Of a stretch of DNA of 56,054 nucleotides, positions 1 through 7,694 are shown in pieces. The notes under the pieces were generated by a model. It made no database searches. It was given only the letters and a program-made list of their open reading frames with translations, and was not told where the DNA came from. Numbering within the stretch: the first letter of the stretch is position 1; the number at the start of each line of letters is the position of its first letter. A program made the position numbers and the translations under genes. The stretch covers positions 1 through 56,054 of the forward strand of contig VXME01000088.1 in the NCBI GenBank assembly GCA_009861545.1, given 5' to 3'. Origin of the DNA: Acidobacteriota bacterium. GTDB lineage: Bacteria > Acidobacteriota > Vicinamibacteria > Vicinamibacterales > UBA8438.

Positions 1-49
1 CGAGAGATATCCTGTAGAATCAACCACTTGCGGGGTTTTCTGTCGGACA
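1..49. other. Contig edge, possible end of a mobile element
   Basis: This is the stretch beyond the premature stop of the TonB receptor. On the minus strand it begins TGTCCGACAGAAAACC and is less GC-rich than the flanking gene. It does not continue the receptor reading frame in any obvious way. A boundary of an inserted element that also broke the assembly is a reasonable inference, but no transposase or inverted end is visible here. Confidence 0.3.
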
Positions 50-1486
50 CTAGTTCTCGAAGCAGGGGGTCGCGTGGCAGGGCAGCCAGCCCGCCGCCCG
101 GTCCTGCGTCAGATCCTGGCCCAGGGCGTTGACGCCGCCGGGCGGATCCTGCTGGTTCCAGTTCTCGACGTTGGTCGAATAGCCCGCCTCGAGCAGCAGG
201 CGGCTGCTGAGCGTCGACGTCCACTTGGCGCTGCCGGTGTAGTAGATCGGCGAGCCCTGCCAGCGGCCGGCGGTGGCGATGTCGTCGTTCGAGCCGTGGT
301 TGGCGTAGCGCTCCTTGAAGACCCGGTCGATGTGCGCCGAGAACTTGTTGTTCTGGCTCGCCTGGAAGGTCAGGCGGAGCAGGGCGCTCGAGATCGTGTT
401 CTCGTCGACGCCCGGGATCCGCTCGGTGCCGTTGGTGCCGTCCAGCTTCTGCGGGTCGGGGTCGAACCAGCGCGGGGCGGCATAGTACCAGTTGTTCGGA
501 ACCGACCCGTTCGGGTCGAAGCGCCAGAAGCTGTTCGTCACCTTCTTGTCGATCTGGAAGTTCCGGACGCTGCCGAAGTACCAGAACCGGTCGCGCACGA
601 GCGGCCCGCCGTGCACGAGGTTCATGTCGTACATCATCGAGATGCCCTCGGTAGAGGTGACGCCGCGGTTCTGCACCTCCTGCGAGAGGCTCTCGAGACC
701 GTCGCGCTGCAGGCTGTCGTGGCTGCCGCCGAACCAGAGCTGACCGCTCTGCTGGTTGCCTCCCTCGCGCGGGACCATGTTGATGCGCACGCCGCCGCCC
801 GAGGTCTCGGCGCTCATGCCGCTGGTCTCGTACACCATCTCCTGGTTCGCCAGGTGGTTGTGGTAGCTCTGGACGGCCCCGTCGCCGCCGATGCTGTTCA
901 TGTTCTGACCGTCGACCTGGATCGTCACCTGCGACGGGCTCATCCCGTGCACCGACATGTAGGTCTGCTGGGCCGCCGTCGTCAGCCCCACCTCCGGGCG
1001 GTTCATCTTGATGCCGGTGATGAGCTGCGCCGTCGACTGCAGCGTGTTGCCGGTCGGAATGGCGTCGAGGATCTCGCGGTCGAGCACCTCGGCCCGGGCC
1101 GTCGACTGGACGTCGACCAGCGGCGCCTGGCCGGAGACGGTGACCGTCTCCTCGAGCGCGCCCACCGACAGCTCGGCGTTGACGGTCGCCGTGAAGTCGG
1201 CCGGCAGGTCCTGCCCCTCGACCACGACGGTCGAGAAGCCCGGCAGGCTGAACGTCAGCGTGTAGACGCCCGGCCGCAGGTCGATCAGCGTGTACCGGCC
1301 CGCCCCGTCGCTGAACGCGATGCGGCTCCCTTCGATGAGCGCCGGGCTCGCCGCCTCGACGGTGACGCCGGGCAGGATGCCGCCGGTGTTGTCGGTCACC
1401 AGCCCGGTGATGGTCTGGGCCGTCGCCGTGCCCGCTCCCACCGACAGGGCCAGCAGCGCAGCGACGACCGTGCGTGAACGTCTCAT
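50..1486 (-). CDS. TonB-dependent receptor, N-terminal part only (truncated)
   Basis: Outer-membrane receptor of the CarboxypepD_reg/plug type that imports bulky substrates using TonB energy. The start at 1486 follows a GAGGAGG ribosome site and opens a clean signal peptide (residues 1-24, ending TATAQ). Residues about 25-110 are a carboxypeptidase-regulatory-like Ig fold (TGLVTDNTGGILPGVTVE), about 120-240 the plug (VTVSGQAPLVDVQ, IPTGNTLQ, VDGQNMNSIGG), and the rest the first barrel strands with alternating aromatic residues. Receptors of this class are usually 900-1100 residues; this one stops at 478 residues, a few bases from the window edge. It is therefore broken by an insertion or an assembly junction. 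Substrate unknown. Confidence 0.9.
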   Translation of the reverse strand: MRRSRTVVAALLALSVGAGTATAQTITGLVTDNTGGILPGVTVEAASPALIEGSRIAFSDGAGRYTLIDLRPGVYTLTFSLPGFSTVVVEGQDLPADFTATVNAELSVGALEETVTVSGQAPLVDVQSTARAEVLDREILDAIPTGNTLQSTAQLITGIKMNRPEVGLTTAAQQTYMSVHGMSPSQVTIQVDGQNMNSIGGDGAVQSYHNHLANQEMVYETSGMSAETSGGGVRINMVPREGGNQQSGQLWFGGSHDSLQRDGLESLSQEVQNRGVTSTEGISMMYDMNLVHGGPLVRDRFWYFGSVRNFQIDKKVTNSFWRFDPNGSVPNNWYYAAPRWFDPDPQKLDGTNGTERIPGVDENTISSALLRLTFQASQNNKFSAHIDRVFKERYANHGSNDDIATAGRWQGSPIYYTGSAKWTSTLSSRLLLEAGYSTNVENWNQQDPPGGVNALGQDLTQDRAAGWLPCHATPCFEN

Positions 1487-1850
1487 GGTTGTCCTCCTCG
1501 ACGCGGATGCGGAGAATTCAGGGCCGGAGACCTCGACGGCGCCGGCCCCTCTCGACCGCGCGGCCAACACCCGCACCGACCCGCCTCCCCACGCGGACCG
1601 GAACGCGCCGATGTCCCGCATCCCGACATCGTCGTCCGCGGCGGCCTGCCATCGCCTTGCGGGTTAGCAAGGACGATGCCACCCGGGCGCAGATCGGCGC
1701 CGGGTCGCTTCGGCGCCGCCGCAGTGAGCCCTTACTTCGCCTGGTGCGCTTCTCGCGCGCACTGTGGCGTCGTGTCGGCGCCGTTCGGATCCAATGCGTG
1801 GTAGCGGGGGATCCAAGAATCGGTAGGAACGGGCCGGACGCCGTCGCGCG
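1487..1850. other. Gap upstream of the TonB receptor
   Basis: 364 bases between the stop of the acyltransferase fusion and the start of the receptor, both on the minus strand. It should contain the receptor promoter. I see no convincing gene here. The only clear structure is a hairpin at 1650-1678, listed separately. Confidence 0.5.
1650..1678 (-). terminator. Hairpin downstream of the cNMP/acyltransferase gene
   Basis: CATCGCCTTGC, loop GGGTTA, then GCAAGG-A-CGATG: an 11-bp stem with one bulged base. It lies about 170 bases after the stop at 1851 and before the receptor start, so it could end the upstream transcript. It has no clear U-tract, so terminator function is uncertain. Confidence 0.35.
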
Positions 1851-3863
1851 TCACGACCCGGCCGCCGCACCCGCGAGCCGCCGGGCCTCCTCGACCCAGC
1901 CGTGGTAGGTCTTCCGCAGGTCGACGAGGAAGGCCCGCACCCGCTCCCGATCGCGGGGGTCGGGCAGGACGTCGGACACCCTGAACGGACGCTTGATCAC
2001 CGCCGCGCAGACCGTCGAGTGAATCCGCCGGTCGAAGTGCGCGACGGCGACGGGCACGATCAGCGGCTCGGGCTCCACGCTCGCGGCCAGACGGAAGGCG
2101 CCCGGCTTGAACGGGCCCGGCGAGTCTTCGGTCCAGTAGCTCGTCCCCTCCGGGCTGAGAATCAGGTTGGTGCCGGCCCGCAGGTAGCCGCCCGCGGTCT
2201 CGAAGAACTCGTTCTGGCGCGTCTGGCGCTCCTCCGGCGTCTCCTCGATCCGGTCGGACTCGTGCGTGTAGACGGCGATGTGCCCCAGCCGGTCGTAGTA
2301 CGCCTGGTGGCCGTACTCCGAGCCGCGGCTGTGGCGGACCACGCGGATGCCGCCGTCGCCGTAGCGCCGGTCGAGGATCATCGCGCTGACGAAGTGCGAG
2401 TCCAGCGTGAGCTGGAAGTTGTTGGGCAGCGTGTTGTGCTCGTGGTTCTTCAGGTGGTTGAAGATGAAGATCTGGCCGGCGGCCGGCGGCAGGTTCTCCT
2501 CTCCTTCGACGACATAGCGCACGCGGCGGAACGCCTGCTGGAACCCGCGCGCGCAGAGCTTGCGGACGTCGCGGGCCGGCATCTGCTCGGGCGCGGTCAC
2601 CACGGCGTGATAGACGCGGCGCAGCGCCTCGAAGAACTCGTGCTCGCGCCTCACGTCGCGCAGCATCTCCTGGCACAGCTCCGCCAGGCTGCGCTCGAGG
2701 GCGTCGCCGCGGCCCGCCATGCGTTCGATGATCGCGAAGGCCTCGCCCACGGTGAGCTGGCTCCCGAGCAGGTGCGGCACGGTGTGCAGGGGCGAGTGGA
2801 CGCTCAGTTGCGTGCAACTCTGCTCGAGCAGGTTGCCGACGGCCAGCCGCTCTTTCTCGAAGCGGCGCGAGATGAACAGGGCGCGCGCGGCGCGCAGATG
2901 CATGGACGCCAGCCACAGCACGCGGCGCACCAGCGCCAGAGCCAGCGACGGATCGTCCCGCAGGACCTGACCCAACCGCTCGGTATCGATGCGATAGACG
3001 GTGCAGTCGCGCGTCGCGACCACGGACGCGCCGTGCGCATCCACCCCCGGCAGCCCCGCTATCGCGACGACCGAGCCGGGCTCGGAGATCGTTCGCAACG
3101 CGAACGCCTCGTCCGTCGAGGGCGGGCTGTAGTTCAACGCGACGCGGCCGGTGGCCAGCACCCACAGGCCGGACTCGGGACTCCCCTGCTGCACTATCGG
3201 CTCGCCGCGGCAGAAATAGCGGCTCTCGACGGCGCCGGCGAACAGCCGCAACTGCTCCTCGTCGAGCGGGGCGAAGAAGGCCGACCGTCGCAGCAGCTCG
3301 ATCAGTGGGGGCGGGGCCCGGTTGTAGGCCTCCTCTTCTCCTTCATCCTGCAGCGCCCGCGCGAAGTTCACCGGCGTCTGCGAGTAGGCGGTCAGCCGCG
3401 CCCGCATGTCGGCCAGACGCTCGAAGCACTGGCGGAGAATCCCCTCGAGAAAGACGACGCCCAACCGCGGCTCCTCCTCGAAGAGCGCGGCGAGGGGCCC
3501 GTGCTCGAAGCGCAGCGTGCGGCAGGCCCGGGTGCAGACCACCGTCGTCGCGTAGCGCCGCAGGTCGCGGAACCCGGACCAGCCGACCGCCGTCCAGGGC
3601 GTCGATCGCTCCCCGACGTCCAGATCCTCGTTGCCTTCCTCGAGGCGAAGCTGGAACCGGACGGTCCCTTCGGCCACCAGGAAAAGGTGCCGGGCGGGCG
3701 CGAACTGCCGCGTCAGGACGCCGTCGGCGGCGAAGCGCCGCTCTTCGGCCAGTGCGGCCAGACGGTCCCACGGCAGCTCGCCGTCCCCGTCGAGCCACGA
3801 CGACCGCGCCCGAACGGAAGCGATACACTCTCGTGTCGCGTTCGTCACACTCGTCACGTCCAT
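1851..3863 (-). CDS. Double cyclic-nucleotide-binding domain / PlsC-like acyltransferase fusion
   Basis: 670-residue three-part protein. Residues about 25-130 and 185-305 are two cNMP-binding beta-barrels; the second is clear (FFAPLDEEQLRLFAGAVE, IVQQGSPESGLWVLATGRV). Residues about 420-620 resemble PlsC/LPLAT glycerolipid acyltransferases: an NHLKNHEHN stretch near 467 stands where NHxxxxD is expected, and SPEGTSYW near 572 matches the EGT glycerophosphate-binding block. The family uses acyl-CoA or acyl-ACP to acylate lysophospholipid; here activity would be gated by cyclic nucleotide. The Asp of HX4D is not obvious, so catalysis is unproven. The ATG at 3861-3863 (minus) overlaps the ATG of the divergent esterase. 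Confidence 0.8.
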   Translation of the reverse strand: MDVTSVTNATRECIASVRARSSWLDGDGELPWDRLAALAEERRFAADGVLTRQFAPARHLFLVAEGTVRFQLRLEEGNEDLDVGERSTPWTAVGWSGFRDLRRYATTVVCTRACRTLRFEHGPLAALFEEEPRLGVVFLEGILRQCFERLADMRARLTAYSQTPVNFARALQDEGEEEAYNRAPPPLIELLRRSAFFAPLDEEQLRLFAGAVESRYFCRGEPIVQQGSPESGLWVLATGRVALNYSPPSTDEAFALRTISEPGSVVAIAGLPGVDAHGASVVATRDCTVYRIDTERLGQVLRDDPSLALALVRRVLWLASMHLRAARALFISRRFEKERLAVGNLLEQSCTQLSVHSPLHTVPHLLGSQLTVGEAFAIIERMAGRGDALERSLAELCQEMLRDVRREHEFFEALRRVYHAVVTAPEQMPARDVRKLCARGFQQAFRRVRYVVEGEENLPPAAGQIFIFNHLKNHEHNTLPNNFQLTLDSHFVSAMILDRRYGDGGIRVVRHSRGSEYGHQAYYDRLGHIAVYTHESDRIEETPEERQTRQNEFFETAGGYLRAGTNLILSPEGTSYWTEDSPGPFKPGAFRLAASVEPEPLIVPVAVAHFDRRIHSTVCAAVIKRPFRVSDVLPDPRDRERVRAFLVDLRKTYHGWVEEARRLAGAAAGS

Positions 3864-4848
3864 GCGCGCCTACGACGCTTCCGCGGTGCGGACGATCCGC
3901 CCGCCGCTGGCCAGACCCGACGGCTTCTTTCCATTCTGGCGGGACACGCTGGCGACCCTCGCCAGGGTTCCCGCGAACCCGCAGCTCGGACTCGCCGTCA
4001 CCTCGCCGGAAGGGGCGCGAATCGCCCCCGTGCGCTTCGCATCGTTCGGCGCCTGCGACATCCAGGGCTTCCTGATCACGCTCGACGACACGGACGACAC
4101 GGCGGCTCGGCGCCGGCCTGCCCGCCGGCCGCTGGTCGTCACCACGCACGGCTACAACGGCCAGTCTAATCCGGTGCTGGAAGCCCGCCACACCGCGACC
4201 TGCGGCGCCGACCTCTTCTGCTTCGACGTGCGCGGCTTCGGACTGTCCCGTGCCGCCTGTCCGGTCGACCCGCGCGGCTACATCCTGACCGGCCTGACCG
4301 ACCCGCGGACCTCCATCCTGCGCGGCGCCGTCTGCGACTACGTGCGGGCCGCCGAGGTGGCGCAACGGCTCGGCGCCGGCCGCGGCGGCGTGGTCTTCCA
4401 CGGACGAAGCTACGGCGGCGCGCTCGCGCTGCTGGCGCAGGGACTGACCTCGCGTGCGAAATACCTGGCCGTGGCGCTCCCGACCTTCGGCTGGCTCGAA
4501 GGACGCCGGCAACTGGTGACGCGCGGGTCCGGCCAGGAAGTCAACGAGCACCTGGCCCGGCACCCCCGCCTGGAAGCGGCGGCGACGGCGACGCTGCGCT
4601 ACTTCGACACCGTCAACATCGCCGACCGCATCGCCTGCCCCACGCTGATCGGCGTCGCGCGCCGTGACGACGTGGTTCCCGCGGCCACGGTGTACGCCAT
4701 CGCCAACCACATGGACCCGCCGCCGCAGATCGTCGAGCTGCCGGTCGGCCACTCCACCGACGAGGAGGAACGCCGGTGGGCGGACTTCGACGCGCGCTGG
4801 ACGGCGGCGGTGGCCGCGTTGGGTGCGCCGGAGTCCGTCACCCGCTAA
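3862..4848 (+). CDS. Acetyl-xylan-esterase-like alpha/beta hydrolase
   Basis: 328-residue alpha/beta hydrolase resembling the AXE1/cephalosporin-C deacetylase family, which removes acetyl groups from sugars or xylo-oligosaccharides. The N-terminal FFPFWRDTLATL block, the HGYNGQSN oxyanion region, the nucleophile elbow GRSYGG (Ser near 183), an acid in ARRDDVVP near 269 and His in VGHST near 296 make a complete triad. No signal peptide, so probably cytoplasmic. Its ATG overlaps the start codon of the minus-strand acyltransferase fusion by two bases, so its promoter must lie inside that gene. It is convergent with the next gene. Confidence 0.8.
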   Translation: MRAYDASAVRTIRPPLARPDGFFPFWRDTLATLARVPANPQLGLAVTSPEGARIAPVRFASFGACDIQGFLITLDDTDDTAARRRPARRPLVVTTHGYNGQSNPVLEARHTATCGADLFCFDVRGFGLSRAACPVDPRGYILTGLTDPRTSILRGAVCDYVRAAEVAQRLGAGRGGVVFHGRSYGGALALLAQGLTSRAKYLAVALPTFGWLEGRRQLVTRGSGQEVNEHLARHPRLEAAATATLRYFDTVNIADRIACPTLIGVARRDDVVPAATVYAIANHMDPPPQIVELPVGHSTDEEERRWADFDARWTAAVAALGAPESVTR

Positions 4849-4915
4849 TCCCGGACACCGGCCAGCGATGCGGACTACGGTTGTCGCAGGCGGCGCCCCC
4901 CGGTCGAGCCCGGCG

Positions 4916-5722
4916 TCAGTACTCGTCGTAGCCTTCGGTCAACTCGATGTAGGTGCCGGCCGGGTCGGTCAGGAACGCGTTCTTCAGCCCTTTGCCCTCG
5001 ACCTCGCGGTACTCGACGTCGAACTCGACTCCCTTCGCCTTCAGCCTCTCGGAGAACGCCTTCAGGTCGTCCACCTCGAAGCCGATGCGATCGAGGGCGC
5101 GGCCGCGGGTCGGCGCGGTCGCCTCGTCCGTTCCCGCGAAGCTCATGTTCATCCCGGGCACGTCGGTCGTCGTCTGAATCCGGCCGCGCGGGCGTATGCG
5201 AAGGTCGAACACCTCAGAGTACCAGGCGAGCAGCTCCTCGTGCTCCGGCGTCCAGAAGTGGATGTGATAGCCGGCGATCGGAACGTGCAGGGACGGATCT
5301 TCCTGCAGCTCCACCCAGACGCCGTCGGGGGCCATGACGTAGGCGTTCGGCATCCCCTCCGCGCCGGTGAAGATGTTCCCCGCCTCCATCCCGGCGCCGG
5401 TCCAGCGTTCGACGAACTCGGCGGTGTTGCGCACCTTGAAGCCGAAGTGGTCCATGACCGAGCCCTGGGTGGGTCCGGTCGGCTCCTGCTCGGTCAGCAC
5501 GATCAGGAAGTTCGGCAGCCTGATGGCGGTCAGCAGCCCCTTCTGGACGACCTCGCCGCCGAACCACTCGACCCAGATCTTCTTGTGCGCCTCGATGTCG
5601 GTCACGTTCAGGTTGACGTGGCCGAAAGTGATGCCGTTGGCGTTCGGCGTCGCGAGCTGGGCCTCGGCGGGGGGCGCGGCGGCGAGCGCAAGAACCAGGG
5701 TGGACGTCAGCAGCAGCCTCAT
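4916..5722 (-). CDS. Exported protein with two VOC (glyoxalase-fold) domains
   Basis: 268 residues with a signal peptide (1-21, LVLALAAAPPAEA) followed by two vicinal-oxygen-chelate modules (about 27-140 and 150-265). The modules show the repeating pattern FGHVNLNVTD ... GTYIELTEGYDEY, where the final Glu is a usual metal ligand. VOC proteins include dioxygenases, isomerases and resistance proteins, so the substrate cannot be assigned. The start at 5722 has a strong AAGGAGA site seven bases upstream. It stands alone, and a dispersed repeat (5773-5882) separates it from the divergent NHL gene. Confidence 0.8.
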   Translation of the reverse strand: MRLLLTSTLVLALAAAPPAEAQLATPNANGITFGHVNLNVTDIEAHKKIWVEWFGGEVVQKGLLTAIRLPNFLIVLTEQEPTGPTQGSVMDHFGFKVRNTAEFVERWTGAGMEAGNIFTGAEGMPNAYVMAPDGVWVELQEDPSLHVPIAGYHIHFWTPEHEELLAWYSEVFDLRIRPRGRIQTTTDVPGMNMSFAGTDEATAPTRGRALDRIGFEVDDLKAFSERLKAKGVEFDVEYREVEGKGLKNAFLTDPAGTYIELTEGYDEY

Positions 5723-5772
5723 GGTCGGTTCTCCTTTGGCGGCGCGGCGCGCGGAGCGGGAACGCCGCGGAG

Positions 5773-5882
5773 TTCGCCGAGTCTCACGGTCACCTGGCCC
5801 GACAACCGTCGCCTGCGGCTCCGCTTGCCGCCCGGCCGGGCCGGACCAGGAGTGTGCACCGTTCTACGGCGCAGGCTCCTAG
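5773..5882 (-). repeat. Dispersed hairpin repeat, copy A
   Basis: Read on the minus strand it starts CTAGGAGCCTGCGCCGT, loop AGA, ACGGTGCACAC, then CTGGTCCGGCCCGGCCGGGCGGCAA, and ends with a GGGCCAG...GACTCGGCGAA block. The same order of blocks recurs in the copy at 24517-24631, and the first half in those at 23392 and 56001. It lies in the gap between two divergent genes. Confidence 0.7.
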
Positions 5883-5935
5883 TGTATCGTGCTCGTGAGC
5901 GGCGGGGCACCGGCCGGGCCACGGGAGGGAACGAC

Positions 5936-7081
5936 ATGACTGACAGCAGGAACGGACGCGTGCGGCAGGTTGCGGCGACGCTCGGCGCGGCGGCGGTGTG
6001 GACGGTCCTGGCGGGCGCAAGTGCGCCGGCCGCGCCGTCCGGCGCACCGGAGGCCGCCGGGCAGGCCGAACAAGCGGCGGACATCCCGCAATTCCGCGTC
6101 GATCCCTTCTGGCCATCGCTGCCGGACGACTGGATGCTGGGCCAGGCGGCCGGTGTGGCGGTCGACGCCGACGACCACATCTGGCTCCTCCATCGGCCGC
6201 TGACTCTGGACGCGCGCCAGCGCGGCGAGGAAGGCATGTGCTGCACGCCGGCCCCGCCGGTCATCGAGTTCGCGCAGGACGGCTCCGTGCTCCGCTCGTG
6301 GGGCGGTCCCGGAGAGGGCTACGACTGGCCGGCGGGCGAGCACGGCATCCACATCGACCACGAGGGTCACGTCTGGATCGGCGGCAACGCGGCCGACGAC
6401 GCGCACATCCTGAAGTTCACCGCCGACGGCGAGTTCCTGATGCAGATCGGGAGTCCCGGCGAGAGCCGCGGCAGCAACGACACCGAGAACCTGGGCCGGC
6501 CGGCCGGAATTCGCGTTGACCCGGAAGCCAACGAGGTATACGTCGCCGACGGCTACGGCAACCGGCGGATCATCGTCTTCGACGCCGACAGCGGCGAGTA
6601 CAAGCGCCACTGGGGCGCCTACGGCGAGCGCCCCGACGACACGGAGCTGCCGCCGTACGATCCGCAAGCCGAGCCGATCCGCCACTACCGGAGCCCGGTG
6701 CACGACGTGACGATCGCCGCCGACGGCCTCGTCTACGTGGCGGACCGGACCAACGATCGCCTGCAGGTCTTCCTGAAGGACGGCACGTTCGTGCGCGAGG
6801 CGTTCATCCGGCCCGAGACGCTGGGCAGCGGCTCGGCCTCCGGCGTCACGCTGTCCGTCGACCCCGACCAGCGCTGGCTGTTCGTTCCCGACGGCACGAA
6901 CAACGTGGTCTGGATCCTCGACCGCGCCTCGTTGACCGTGGTCGACCACTTCGGCCGGCTGGGCAAGTACGCCGGCGAGTTCTACCGGCTGCACAACGTA
7001 GCCATCGACTCGGCCGGCAACCTCTATACGACGGAGGTGAACGTCGGACAGCGGATCCAGAAATTCGACCGCCTCAACTAG
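5936..7081 (+). CDS. Exported NHL-repeat beta-propeller protein
   Basis: 381 residues. The start at 5936 has a GGGAGGGA ribosome site and gives a signal-like N-terminus (AAAVWTVLAGASAPAA). The mature part contains successive NHL blades with the usual GIHIDHEGHVWIG, GIRVDPEANEVYVADG and VHDVTIAADGLVYVADR cores, as in peptidyl-alpha-hydroxyglycine amidating lyases and YncE-like propellers. Lyase catalytic residues cannot be confirmed by eye, so a binding or scaffold role is equally possible. The stop codon TAG is the first part of a CTAGGAGTCTGC repeat end. A strong hairpin follows at 7108. Confidence 0.8.
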   Translation: MTDSRNGRVRQVAATLGAAAVWTVLAGASAPAAPSGAPEAAGQAEQAADIPQFRVDPFWPSLPDDWMLGQAAGVAVDADDHIWLLHRPLTLDARQRGEEGMCCTPAPPVIEFAQDGSVLRSWGGPGEGYDWPAGEHGIHIDHEGHVWIGGNAADDAHILKFTADGEFLMQIGSPGESRGSNDTENLGRPAGIRVDPEANEVYVADGYGNRRIIVFDADSGEYKRHWGAYGERPDDTELPPYDPQAEPIRHYRSPVHDVTIAADGLVYVADRTNDRLQVFLKDGTFVREAFIRPETLGSGSASGVTLSVDPDQRWLFVPDGTNNVVWILDRASLTVVDHFGRLGKYAGEFYRLHNVAIDSAGNLYTTEVNVGQRIQKFDRLN

Positions 7082-7094
7082 GAGTCTGCCCAGG
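7078..7094 (+). repeat. Dispersed hairpin repeat, fragment F
   Basis: CTAGGAGTCTGCCCAGG matches the CTAG end of the repeat family for the first 12 bases and then diverges. The CTAG contains the stop codon of the NHL gene. Confidence 0.45.
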
Positions 7095-7107
7095 GCATCC
7101 GCCGCAA

Positions 7108-7131
7108 GGAGTTTCGCCCCGGCGAAACTCC
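7108..7131. terminator. Perfect 11-bp hairpin between convergent genes
   Basis: GGAGTTTCGCC, CC, GGCGAAACTCC is a perfect inverted repeat with a two-base centre. It lies between the NHL gene (ending 7081) and the small membrane protein (ending 7154 on the minus strand). It probably works as a bidirectional terminator, although neither side has a long T-run. Confidence 0.55.
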
Positions 7132-7153
7132 CAACGCGCCCGCGAGGGCGCGC

Positions 7154-7276
7154 TCAATCGTCGTGGTGCTCGCGGTCGTACCGCAGGACGAACCACAGGG
7201 CGAAGGCCGCGAAGCCCACGACGACGCAGACGGCCGTGGCCGGCACGACCCAGCCGAAGGAGGCGCCTGTTTCCAT
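7154..7276 (-). CDS. Very small single-helix membrane protein
   Basis: 40 residues from the ATG at 7276: METGASF, then one hydrophobic helix (WVVPATAVCVVVGFAAFALWFVL) and a charged tail RYDREHHDD. The layout of one helix followed by a basic then acidic tail resembles small accessory subunits of membrane complexes, but no family is recognised. The ribosome site is weak. A longer start at 7345 would add 23 residues. It is divergent from hspQ, with 58 bases between starts. Confidence 0.45.
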   Translation of the reverse strand: METGASFGWVVPATAVCVVVGFAAFALWFVLRYDREHHDD

Positions 7277-7334
7277 CGTGTCGACTATCCTACCCGGAAC
7301 GAACCGGGAACTTCGCATCCCGAGCAGCACGAAG

Positions 7335-7658
7335 ATGAGCGACATCGAGCGGACCGCCAGGTTCTTCGTCGGCCAGATCGTCCATCACGTCCGGTTCGAC
7401 TACCGGGGCGTGGTGTTCGACGTCGACGCTAGCTTTCAGGGCAGCGAGGAATGGTACGAGCAGGTGGCCCGCTCGCGCCCGCCGAAGGACCGTCCCTGGT
7501 ACCACGTCCTGGTGGACGGCGCGCAGCACACGACGTACGTGGCGGAACGGCACCTGGAGCCGGACGCCGAGGGCAGGCCCGTCCGCCACCCGCTCGTGCA
7601 TGCGCTCTGCGGCGCCTGGCGCGAGGGGCGCTACCTGCCGCGCGACGCCGTGCAGTAG
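7335..7658 (+). CDS. hspQ: Heat shock protein HspQ / YccV-like
   Basis: 107 residues matching the HspQ family over its whole length: FVGQIVHHVRFDYRGVVFDVDASF, SEEWYEQVARSRPPKDRPWYHVLVDG and TYVAERHLEPD. HspQ is a small beta-barrel protein; in enterobacteria it helps Lon-mediated proteolysis and binds hemimethylated oriC DNA. The ATG at 7335 is chosen because family members start a few residues before the FxxGQ block; longer starts only add unrelated sequence. The next gene begins 36 bases downstream, so they may share a transcript. Confidence 0.88.
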   Translation: MSDIERTARFFVGQIVHHVRFDYRGVVFDVDASFQGSEEWYEQVARSRPPKDRPWYHVLVDGAQHTTYVAERHLEPDAEGRPVRHPLVHALCGAWREGRYLPRDAVQ

Positions 7659-7694
7659 GCCGCGCAGTCCGCCCGGCCGCCCAACTGCCGACCG

